Shown piece by piece: positions 35,774 to 45,299 of a stretch of DNA of 64,000 nucleotides. The number at the start of each line of letters is the position of its first letter. Positions within the stretch are counted from its first letter, which is position 1. The notes under the pieces are model-generated. The model was not told the DNA's origin. It made no database searches and saw only the letters and a program-made list of their open reading frames with translations. The position numbers and the translations under genes are program-made. Source of the DNA: Scilla litardierei (taxonomy: Eukaryota; Streptophyta; Magnoliopsida; Asparagales; Asparagaceae); assembly GCA_030789695.1 (NCBI GenBank), contig CM061134.1:64965370-65029369 (forward strand), written 5' to 3'.

Positions 35774-36172
35774 GACCGACTAGATGACGATCCAGTCGGT
35801 CGGCAATCCTTCTTGGACCGACTAGTTAGCTTTCTAAATTTCTCAGGAGTTACTGTTTATCGTTAGTCGGTCTAAGAACGTTGGTTGACCGACTAGGTTG
35901 CAAACTAGTCGGTCAGCAATGCTTCTTGAACCGACTAACTCATCAAATTATTTTTGTATCATCTACTGTTCACTCTTAGTCGGTCTAAGAACGTTCATCG
36001 ACCGACTAGATGCCAAACTAGTCGGTCAGTATTTGTCCATGGACCGACTAACTCTAGAATCCTAATTTCACCTGTAGCTACTGTTTACACTTAGTCGGTC
36101 TGCGTTGGTCGACCGACCGACTAGTTGTCAAACTAGTCGGTCAGTGGTTGTTCTTTGACCGACTAACTAGTG
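35774..36172 (+). repeat. U3 array of TAGTCGGTC/GACCGACTA palindromes
   Basis: About four units of 113-115 bp. Each has two inverted pairs: TTAGTCGGTC...GACCGACTAG and ACTAGTCGGTC...ACCGACTAA, with spacers of 7-15 bases. Full units start near 35863, 35976 and 36091; the first is partial. Lies just upstream of the TATA box, so candidate enhancer or factor-binding sites. The copy in the 3' LTR is at about 43096-43493. Confidence 0.85.
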
Positions 36173-36210
36173 CTGTAAACCCTAGTTTTGCCCTAGCCGC
36201 CAGCCTAGCC

Positions 36211-36218
36211 TATAAATA
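36211..36218 (+). promoter_or_regulatory. TATA box of the gypsy 5' LTR
   Basis: TATAAATA, followed by a pyrimidine-rich stretch with telo-box-like AAACCCTAAA at 36258-36267, as in many plant core promoters. Copy in the 3' LTR at 43533. Confidence 0.7.
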
Positions 36219-36499
36219 CCCAAACCCAAACGTTTTCTTCCCCTCCAACTCGACCCTAAACCCTAAAATCGCCCCCATTGATCCCCCCACCTTCCTCCAA
36301 GCTCCATTGCTTCATTCCAAGCCCTAAATCCATCATCCAAACCATCCATCTACCCTATCTACCTCTCATCTTCCTCAAATCTCACCCAAAATCCATCAAA
36401 CCCCCAAAATCACCCAAGAACCCTAATTCTCCAAAATTCTCCAATCTCTTCCAGATTTGGTCCTAGGGTTCCCCGGAGTGTTCCTTCCGTCTCCTCTCG

Positions 36500-36597
36500 G
36501 TAAGAAATCGATCTACCGTTGTTTTCATAGCTTATTTATAATTTTATGAAAACCCTAATTAATTTCATGTGTTTGGTGTTTGTTTCCCCCATAACAG
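36500..36597 (+). other. Possible spliceosomal intron in the LTR leader
   Basis: 98 bp: CTCTCG|GTAAGA donor, T-rich interior with CTAAT, acceptor CCCCATAACAG. It lies downstream of the TATA box, so in transcribed leader. Inferred from consensus only; no transcript. Confidence 0.5.
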
Positions 36598-37522
36598 CGA
36601 TTTCCCCGTAGATAGCATCCGTGTGACGAAGTAGTCGCCATCCCCGGTGCTAGGCAAGTGAAACTTGCCACTTAGGGTTTAGGCCATGTTTTAGGCCATT
36701 TGCATGTTGTAGGCGTAAAAGAGGCTAGGCGACGAAATGATACTCGCCTAGGCGCAAATTGGGGAATTAGCTTGACAACGAAGCTAGTTCCAACACATTT
36801 AGCATGTTGCACATTTTCCATGTCATGTTTACTTTCAATTAACGGTACGCGAATATGTCATGTCATTGCATTTCGCCTGTCACGTTTAATTCAATTAACT
36901 GTACGCAAATAAACTGTCATGATCTCGCATTCTTTAGATATTGCTGTGATTGCGTAGCTTCGCTACAATGTTGTGTTCCTGGCTCGTGTTCCAGAAGCGG
37001 GCCATGTGTTGGTTGATAGCCAATGCCCGAATTGCGTGTTCCGGCTAGGTGTTCCATACGCCATACTAGTGTTCCTGGCTCGTGACCAGAAGCGAGCATA
37101 ATGAGTTGCTAACCCCAACGCTCGATACATTGAATTGTGAACTAAGAATGCGAGCTCAATGGCGGGGCAACCCTAGGCTCACTAGATGAGCTCAATGTGC
37201 ATGGACCCCAGGCTCCATATCGTGTGAATATTGGGTAGTGTTTAGTGCCGATCGGTCTGAAATGCTATGCCATTCAGCGAATGGCGTAAACACCTACAAA
37301 ATGTGAATGTATTGAATTGATAGTAGCTTGGCTACTCTTGTCTTGTCCCGATGATCGTTCTCTTGTACAAATTGTCTCGCCATGTTTTAATTGTGCACTC
37401 ATGTTATAACTGCCATGTCATGCATACTAAACTGCTAGGTTGCTAGATGCCTCACTTTCAGTTTCCTTGCCCAAGTCTTTTAGACTTGCTGACATGTGCC
37501 CCTTTACTCTTTTGGGTGACAC

Positions 37523-37630
37523 ATGTTAGATCCTGAGCCCGAGTACCTCGTTGAGGACGAGGTGTTTGCTGACGCCGAGCCCGAGCTTGTGTTTGACGGG
37601 GAGTACGTGGACACTGGGGACCAGTCCTAG
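37523..37630 (+). CDS. Short acidic ORF in the gypsy LTR
   Basis: 35 residues starting MLDPEPEYLVEDEVF and ending VDTGDQS, then TAG. Very rich in Glu and Asp. A matching 34-codon frame with the same stop occurs in the diverged LTR at 60769-60870 (minus) with no length change and about seven residue differences. An in-frame stop lies just upstream here but not in the other copy, so it may be the last exon of a spliced LTR transcript rather than a free-standing ORF. Function unknown. Its copy in the 3' LTR is 44844-44951. Confidence 0.4.
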   Translation: MLDPEPEYLVEDEVFADAEPELVFDGEYVDTGDQS

Positions 37631-37973
37631 TGTCTCCGTTGCGTTTTACTTTGTTAGACAGTTGTTTGTTATTGGTGCGTGGCACCCATACTTTGTTATG
37701 TTGTTGCTTTTGTTGGCCTTGTTCTGGGCCTTTAGACTCTTTTCTTTTAGCCTGGTGGCTTTCTGGATGTTGAACATATTTGTGATGTTGGACAATATTT
37801 GTGAGATGTGAATTTTATTTCAGTCTCTCCTTGTGTTATTATTGCTATTCTGTTGTGGTTACAGGGACCTGTTTATGTATTGTGGACGCTTATCGGGTTT
37901 GGGGCTTCACAGCTCCACTCTCGTGCGGACCTTTTCACGTCTCGCCTCCATTTTAGGGAAGCGGGTCGTGACA

Positions 37974-38118
37974 GGTTTTAGTGGTGGCCCATGCAGGTCG
38001 CCTTCTGTAACTGCGATTTTTGGAATAGCGATAATAATATTAGAATGTCCAATAAACTAAGTTCGACGTCCGAGTCATAAGCTATGAGTCTAATCTGATT
38101 TGTTTTCCGTGTCATTAG
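37974..38118 (+). other. Leader between gypsy 5' LTR and gag; no standard primer site
   Basis: The LTR is followed by GGTTTTAGTGGTGGCCCATG. The usual TGGTATCAGAGC is absent. A TGG at 37984 begins TGGTGGCCCATGCAGGTC, which could pair with some other tRNA 3' end, but I cannot name one. Just before the gag ATG the sequence TTGTTTTCCGTGTCATTAG looks like a splice acceptor. Confidence 0.45.
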
Positions 38119-39250
38119 ATGGCAGGAAGGCGTTTCACCCGCGGTGGTGGTAGTGGTGCGCTCCCTCATGATGAGGAGCCTGAGCGGGAACCCACCAGCG
38201 GTGAGATGATGCGGATGATGATCCAGATGATGCAAGTGCAGCAGGGCGTGCTTTTGTAAGTCCAGAATGCTCCACCTGCTCGAGCTGCCCGGGTTCTTCC
38301 GGATGCCCCTCGCTCTGAGCCAGGAGCGAAGCAATTTCGGGAGCTGGGTCCCGCATATTTTGATGGTTCTGAGGGTCCTCTGGCTGCCGATGAGTGGATT
38401 CGGAACGTCGAGGACAATCTGCAGATGGCCAAGATCACCCCGGCTGGATGGGTTGATTTGGCGAAGAGGCAGCTGAAGGATAACGCCAGGAATTGGTGGG
38501 ATGCAGAAGAGAAGTTGTTGGTGGAGCCGATTGCTTGGGCTACCTTCAAGGCTAGGTTTGAGGGTGAGTTCTTTCCGAAGGCTGCCAAGGAGGAGATGCT
38601 GCAGCGTTTTATCGATCTGAAGCAGGGGAACTCGTCGGTGGACATGTACCACCAGGAGTTCATGAGGCTTAGTCGGTTTGCGCCAAAGATGGTGCAGGAC
38701 GCTGAGGAGAGAGCTCAGAGGTTCCTGCAGGGGCTTGCTTCAGAGCTCCAGAGTTTTGTGACCTCTTCTGACCGGGAGTCTTATCAGAAGGTTCTGGTCG
38801 CTGCCAAGAGGCAGGAGCTGCTCGTGAACCAGAGGAGAGGGTCTGTGGCTGGTGCTGGGAAGAGGCCTGTGGAGCAGGCAAGAGCTGTGGTTAGACCTGG
38901 ATTCAGGCCTAATCAGTCCGCTCAGTTTAAGAGGCCAGGAGGGTCTATTCCGAAGATCTGCCATTTCTGCGGCAAGCCTGGTCACGTCAAGGATCAGTGT
39001 CGGAAGTTTCTGGGCCAGTGTTTGATTTGCGGTGATGCTTCTCATGTCGCGAAGGATTGTCGGCATGCGGATCCGCTGCGGAGGGCTCCTGTTGCAGCTC
39101 AGCCGTTGCAGCAGCGAGCGCCTGTTCCTGCTGGTCGTGGAGCAGCTCTTGTTCCGCAGAGGCAGGCTTTTCGGCAGGCTGTTCCGCCGAGGAGGCAGGC
39201 TTTTCTGATGACCGCTGCGGAGAGCGCGGCTGTGGATGAGGTTATCGCAG
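38119..39250 (+). CDS. Gypsy gag with one internal stop
   Basis: ATG at 38119, MAGRRFTRGGG. The capsid-like core has YFDGSEGPLAADEWIRNVED, WWDAEEKLLVEPIAWATFKA and FEGEFFPKAAKEEMLQRF. It ends in two CCHC knuckles, CHFCGKPGHVKDQC (from residue 281) and CLICGDASHVAKDC (from about residue 301). A TAA at codon 47 (38257-38259) interrupts the frame, most simply a CAA to TAA change; an internal ATG at 38425 would give a shorter Gag. If the intron at 39251 is kept, the frame ends at 39291 giving a 390-residue Gag. If spliced, it continues into protease. Confidence 0.88.
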
Positions 39251-39364
39251 GTAATCCTCATTCTAGCTATTACTTTCCCAGCTGGTTTTGATTGTTAGAT
39301 TTTGTTGTTTGCTTGAACATGGTTGTTTGCTAGACTAAGGTTTGATTGTTAATTGCTTGATTAG
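39251..39364 (+). other. Candidate intron at the gag-protease boundary
   Basis: 114 bp: GCAG|GTAATC donor, GATTAG|GTGTGA acceptor, T-rich with CTAAG and TTAAT branch-like words. It contains four in-frame stops (TGA, TAG, TGA, TGA). Removal joins GCA G to GT GTG ATT and gives [20 protein letters not shown], the expected plant gag-protease junction. Keeping it ends Gag. Confidence 0.75.
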
Positions 39365-42300
39365 GTGTGATTTTGGTTTGCACATTTCCTGCACGAGTCC
39401 TCTTTGACTCGGGTGCATCGATGTGCATTATTTCTCGGAGCTTCGTGGAGAGGCATTCCTTGTCGACGTCCCCTCTCCCCAAGAGTTGGAATATCGTTAC
39501 AGGGAATGGTGTGGTCTCGGTGCATCGTGGTTGCAATTCTTGCTCGTTGGTGGTCTGTGGACATGAGCTTTTTGCTGATTTCATTGTCCACGACATCATC
39601 AACTATGATGCAGTTCTTGGGATGGATTGGCTGGCGAGCTTCTATGCTACGATCGACTGTCGGAGGAAGAAGGTGGTGTTCGAGATTCCCGGACATCCAG
39701 TATTTGAGTTCAGTCGTGGTAGCAGTTCGCTTGGTCCTGTCAGATTTCGGGCCAGGCCGGTGGAGGCTGTGGCTATGCAGATGGAGCTGGAGTGGCCAGC
39801 TGTGGTGCGTGATTTTGGCGACGTCTTCCCCGAGGAGATGTCTGGTTTGCCGCCTGATCGAGCTTTGGAATTTTCTATCGATCTTGTTCCAGGTGCGCAA
39901 CCGATTTCGAAGGCGCCGTATCGTATGGCACCTGCAGAGTTGGAAGAGTTGCGGAAGCAGTTGGATGAGCTTTTGCAGAAGGGTTATATTAATCCTAGTG
40001 TGTCTCCGTGGGGAGCACCGGTGTTGTTGGTTAAGAAGAAGGATGGTTCGCGTCGCATGTGCGTGGACTATCGGGAGTTGAATGCGGTGACCATTAAGAA
40101 TAAATACCCGTTGCCTCGCATCGATGATATTTTTGATCAGCTTGGAGGTTCGAGGGTGTTTTCTAAATTGGATTTGAGGAGTGGTTACCATCAGTTGAAG
40201 GTGAAGAAGGGAGATGTTCCGAAGACAGCGTTCAGGACGAAGTATGGACACTATGAGTTCGTGGTTATGCCTTTCGGCGTAACTAACGCGCCCGCAGTTT
40301 TCATGAATCTGATGAACCTGATTTTCTACGACTTTTTGGATAAGTTTGTCGTTATATTTATTGACGACATTCTGATCTATTCGAAGTCGGAGGAAGAGCA
40401 TGCCTCGCACTTAAGGACGGTGTTGGAGATTTTGAGGAAGCATCGTTTGTATGCTAAGTTTTTGAAGTGCGAGTTTTGGCTGGATCGAGTTGCTTTTCTC
40501 GGGCATGTGGTGACTGGAGATGGTATTTCAGTGGATCCCGAGAAGATTCGGGCCATCAGGGAGTGGCCTGTTCCGTCGTCAGCATCTGAGATTCGGAGTT
40601 TTCTTGGACTTACTGGTTATTATCGGCGATTCATCAAGGACTTTTCTCGTATTGCTGAACCGATGACCAGGTTGACGCGGAAGGATGTTGCTTATGTTTG
40701 GTCGGGTGATTGTGGGAGTGCTTTTGGTATTTTGAAGGAGAGGTTGACGACTGCCCCTATTCTTGTTGTGCCTGATCGCAGCGGTGGATTTGAGATCTTT
40801 TGCGATGCTTCTGGCAAGGGTCTCGGTTGTGTGTTGCATCAGCATGGGCATGTTGTGGCGTATACGTCTCGTCAGCTTAAGGTTCATGAGAAGAATTATC
40901 CGACGCATGATTTGGAGTTGGCTGCCGTTGTGTTTGCTCTTAAGATTTGGAGGCACTTCTTGCTGAGTGAGAAAGTGAAGATTTTCACCGATCACAAAAG
41001 CTTGAAGTATATTTTCACTCAGAAGGAGCTCAACATGCGACAGCGTCGATGGTTGGAGCTTATGGCGGATTATGATATTGATTTGCAGTATCACCCTGGC
41101 AAGGTGAACGTGGTTCCAGATGCTTTGAGTAGGCTGCCAGCGGTGATGATTTTGACTTCGCAGTGGAGATTGCAGCAGGATTTTTGCGAGTCTGGTGTTG
41201 AGATTGTTCTTCCTGGAGAGGCTTCGTCGTTGATGTACATGCAGGTACAGTCGACGATCGTGGATTGGATTAAGGCTGGCCAGGCTGAGGATCCGAAGCT
41301 GGTGAGGATTCGGGAGCAGGTGGAAGCCGGTCTGCGGACTGACTTTTTGATTCATGAGGATGGCTCGCTGAGGTTTGGAGCCAGGTTGTGTGTGCCTGCT
41401 GGGGATATCAGAGAGGAGCTGATGGTGGAGGCACACAATTCGCCGTATTCTGTGCATCCTGGTGGCACCAAGATGTACCAGGATCTTCGTCTGAATTATT
41501 GGTGGCATGGTATGAAGAGGAGCGTGGCTCGGAGTGTAGCCAAGTGCTTGGTTTGCCAGCAAGTGAAGGCGGAGCATCAGCGTTCGGCCGGGTTGCTACA
41601 ACCGCTTCCGATTCCGGAGTGGAAGTGGCAACACATCACTATGGATTTCGTGACTGGACTACCTCGGAGTCCGAAGCAGAATGACGCGATTTGGGTGATC
41701 GTAGATCGATTGACCAAATCCGCGCACTTTATTCCATTCCGAGTGGGACAGTCCACTGAGGCGCTAGCAAGGAGATATATGGAGGTAAATTCTTTTACTC
41801 TCCGTTTTATTTCCTTTTCCTAGTTTGGATAGTGATGTATCGTGAATCGTGCAGGAAGTTGTGCGACTTCATGGAGTCCCCGTGAGTATCGTGTCTGACA
41901 GAGACACGAGGTTCACATCTCAGTTCTGGCAGAGTTTGCAGAAGAGCTTGGGTACGCGTCTGAGTTTCAGCACGGCGTACCATCCGCAGACGGATGGCCA
42001 GTCCGAGAGGACGATTCAGATTTTGGAAGACATGCTGAGGGCGTGCATGTTGGATTTCAAGGGTTCGTGGGAGGACCATCTACATTTGGTGGAGTTCTCT
42101 TACAACAACAGCTTCCAGGCGAGTATTGGCATGGCGCCATTCGCCGCTCTTTATGGGAGGAAATGTCGATCGCCATTGAGTTGGGATGACGTTGGTGATC
42201 GGGAGTTGTTGGGACTTGAGATGATCATGGAGGCCGTGGAGATCGTCAGGAATATTCGGGAGAGGTTGAGAATTGCTCAGGACCGTTTTAGGCATTGGGC

Positions 42301-42757
42301 GGATGCTAAACGTCGTCCTTTGGAATTTCAGCCGGGCGACCATGTGTTCTTGAAGATTTCCCCGAATCGTGGTGTGATTCGTTTTGGGAAGTGTGGAAAG
42401 TTGAGCCCGCGATACATTGGACCATTTGACATTTTGGAGAGGGTTGGCGAGGTAGCTTATCGCTTGGCCTTGCCGCCATCTTTGGAAGGAGTTCACAATG
42501 TTTTCCATGTGTCGCAGCTTCGTCGATACATTAGCGATCCGTCTCATGCGGTGGATTTTTCGGAGATTACCGTTCGCCCCGATATGACGTATGACCAGCA
42601 TCCAGTGCAGATTCTGGACAGGCGTCAGAAATCACTTCGGAACAAGATTGTCAATCTTGTGAGGGTGATGTGGCGACACGGTTCACCTGGAGAGTCTACT
42701 TGGGAGAATGAGGATGAGATGCGAGAGCGTTTCCCACTTTTGTTCCCGGACTCGTGA
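39365..42757 (+). CDS. Gypsy pol: protease, RT, RNase H, integrase, chromodomain
   Basis: Two parts, 39365-41784 and 41855-42757, with a 70-bp candidate intron between. With gag the spliced frame is 4,455 nt, 1,485 codons. Protease: LFDSGAS near the start. [52 protein letters not shown], and the catalytic FIDDIL at 40357. RNase [35 protein letters not shown]. Integrase: a zinc-binding H-H-C-C segment ending CLVCQQ, then the D-D-E core ([23 protein letters not shown]). The C-terminus has the [19 protein letters not shown] block and a chromodomain ([12 protein letters not shown]...[14 protein letters not shown]). No other stop or frameshift seen. Confidence 0.92.
41785..41854 (+). other. Candidate intron inside the integrase core
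   Basis: 70 bp: ATGGAG|GTAAAT donor, CGTGCAG|GAAGTT acceptor, long T/C tract. Phase 0, and the length is not a multiple of three, so only splicing keeps the frame. Joined product reads [20 protein letters not shown], the normal plant integrase sequence. Unspliced, translation ends after about 12 extra residues. Confidence 0.78.
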
Positions 42758-42790
42758 GTTTTGGAAATTCCGAGGACGGAATTTTTCTTA

Positions 42791-42802
42791 AGTTGGGGAG
42801 GA
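42791..42802 (+). other. Polypurine tract of the gypsy element
   Basis: AGTTGGGGAGGA directly before the 3' LTR start TGTAAC. Confidence 0.85.
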
Positions 42803-45294
42803 TGTAACGACTGCTTTTCATGTATCTGGATTTTATATATTATAATATATGTTTTGGTGGATTTTCTCCTCTTGTGTGGTTTTCGTCTCCGTAGATTTCA
42901 TTTTCGATCGATTCGTCGTATTTTCTCGCTTCTTCCTTAGGATTGTCGATTTCGAAGTATGTCACTCGTGACGGACTTCATAACGGTCGTATCTAACTGT
43001 TAGATCAAGCCTAGGAGTCTTAGGAATCGATCCCGGGGTCTCGCGCTCCGTATCGGTACTTTCTGTGCTCATTAGCCGGTGTAAGAAGGGCCACCGACCG
43101 ACTAGATGACGATCCAGTCGGTCGGCAATCCTTCTTGGACCGACTAGTTAGCTTTCTAAATTTCTCAGGAGTTACTGTTTATCGTTAGTCGGTCTAAGAA
43201 CGTTGGTTGACCGACTAGGTTGCAAACTAGTCGGTCAGCAATGCTTCTTGAACCGACTAACTCATCAAATTATTTTTGTATCAGCTACTGTTCACTCTTA
43301 GTCGGTCTAAGAACGTTCATCGACCGACTAGATGCCAAACTAGTCGGTCAGTATTTGTTCATGGACCGACTAACTCTAGAATCCTAATTTCACCTGTAGC
43401 TACTGTTTACACTTAGTCGGTCTGCGTTGGTCGACCGACCGACTAGTTGTCAAACTAGTCAGTCAGTGGTTGTTCTTTGACCGACTAACTAGTGCTGTAA
43501 ACCCTAGTTTTGCCCTAGCCGCCAGCCTAGCCTATAAATACCCAAACCCAAACGTTTTCTTCCCCTCCAACTCGACCCTAAACCCTAAAATCGCCCCCAT
43601 TGATCCCCCACCTTCCTCCAAGCTCCATTGCTTCATTCCAAGCCCTAAATCCATCATCCAAACCATCCATCTACCCTATCTACCTCTCATCTTCCTCAAA
43701 TCTCACCCAAAATCCATCAAACCCCCAAAATCACCCAAGAACCCTAATTCTCCAAAATTCTCCAATCTCTTCCAGATTTGGTCCTAGGGTTCCCCGGAGT
43801 GTTCCTTCCGTCTCCTCTCGGTAAGAAATCGATCTACCGTTGTTTTCATAGCTTATTTATAATTTTATGAAAACCCTAATTAATTTCATGTGTTTGGTGT
43901 TTGTTTCCCCCATAACAGCGATTTCCCCGTAGATAGCATCCGTGTGACGAAGTAGTCGCCATCCCCGGTGCTAGGCAAGTGAAACTTGCCACTTAGGGTT
44001 TAGGCCATGTTTTAGGCCATTTGCATGTTGTAGGTGTAAAAGAGGCTAGGCGACGAAATGATACTCGCCTAGGCGCAAATTGGGGAATTAGCTTGACAAC
44101 GAAGCTAGTTCCAACACATTTAGCATGTTGCACATTTTCCATGTCATGTTTACTTTCAATTAACGGTACGCGAATATGTCATGTCATTGCATTTCGCCTG
44201 TCACGTTTAATTCAATTAACTGTACGCAAATAAACTGTCATGATCTCGCATTCTTTAGATATTGCTGTGATTGCGTAGCTTCGCTACAATGTTGTGTTCC
44301 TGGCTCGTGTTCCAGAAGCGGGCCATGTGTTGGTTGATAGCCAATGCCCGAATTGCGTGTTCCGGCTAGGTGTTCCCTACGCCATACTAGTGTTCCTGGC
44401 TCGTGACCAGAAGCGAGCATAATGAGTTGCTAACCCCAACGCTCGATACATTGAATTGTGAACTAAGAATGCGAGCTCAATGGCGGGGCAACCCTAGGCT
44501 CACTAGATGAGCTCAATGTGCAGGGACCCCAGGCTCCATATCGTGTGAATATTGGGTAGTGTTTAGTGCCGATCGGTCTGAAATGCTATGCCATTCAGCG
44601 AATGGCGTAAACACCTACAAAATGTGAATGTATTGAATTGATAGTAGCTTGGCTACTCTTGTCTTGTCCCGATGATCGTTCTCTTGTACAAATTGTCTCG
44701 CCATGTTTTAATTGTGCACTCATGTTATAACTGCCATGTCATGCATACTAAACTGCTAGGTTGCTAGATGCCTCACTTTCAGTTTCCTTGCCCAAGTCTT
44801 TTAGACTTGCTGACATGTGCCCCTTTACTCTTTTGGGTGACACATGTTAGATCCTGAGCCCGAGTACCTCGTTGAGGACGAGGTGTTTGCTGACGCCGAG
44901 CCCGAGCTTGTGTTTGACGGGGAGTACGTGGACACTGGGGACCAGTCCTAGTGTCTCCGTTGCGTTTTACTTTGTTAGACAGTTGTTTGTTATTGGTGCG
45001 TGGCACCCATACTTTGTTATGTTGTTGCTTTTGTTGGCCTTGTTCTGGGCCTTTAGACTCTTTTCTTTTAGCCTGGTGGCTTTCTGGATGTTGAACATAT
45101 TTGTGATGTTGGACAATATTTGTGAGATGTGAATTTTATTTCAGTCTCTCCTTGTGTTATTATTGCTATTCTGTTGTGGTTACAGGGACCTGTTTATGTA
45201 TTGTGGACGCTTATCGGGTTTGGGGCTTCACAGCTCCACTCTCGTGCGGACCTTTTCACGTCTCGCCTCCATTTTAGGGAAGCGGGTCGTGACA
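42803..45294 (+). repeat. 3' LTR of the gypsy element (2,492 bp)
   Basis: Nearly identical to the 5' LTR, offset 7,322 bp (7,321 after a one-base deletion in a C run near 43605). The same internal features recur: TATA at 43533, leader intron 43821-43918, acidic ORF 44844-44951. Confidence 0.95.
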
Positions 45295-45299
45295 CATTG

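Larger units (their letters stand above)
35481..37973 (+). repeat. 5' LTR of the gypsy element (2,493 bp)
   Basis: TGTAAC...GTGACA. Holds a palindromic U3 array (35774-36172), TATA box (36211), telomere-like AAACCCTAAA words downstream of it (36258 and others), a possible leader intron (36500-36597) and a 35-codon acidic ORF (37523-37630). Confidence 0.95.
35481..45294 (+). mobile_element. Young Ty3/gypsy chromovirus (Tekay-like) nested in the copia element
   Basis: 9,814 bp with LTRs 35481-37973 and 42803-45294 (TGTAACGACTG...GTCGTGACA) and perfect 5-bp duplications CATTG at 35476-35480 and 45295-45299. By eye the LTRs differ by six substitutions and one single-base indel over about 2.49 kb, so the insertion is recent. 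Internal order: gag with two CCHC knuckles, protease, RT, RNase H, integrase with HHCC and DDE parts, C-terminal chromodomain, polypurine tract. Integrase after RT, the chromodomain and long LTRs point to the Tekay/Del lineage. The frame is continuous only if two introns are removed, and is broken by one TAA in gag. Confidence 0.95.

Noticed and set aside
35774..36172. CRISPR-like array
   Set aside because: Repeats are inverted and spacers are themselves repeated; location is the U3 of a plant retrotransposon.
36278..36466. Open frame in the gypsy leader rich in Pro/Ser (also in the 3' LTR)
   Set aside because: Pyrimidine-rich leader sequence; the frame differs between the two LTRs because of the one-base indel.
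39361..41577. Antisense open frames of 349 and 332 codons opposite pol
   Set aside because: Shadows of the real pol frame on the other strand; no domain.
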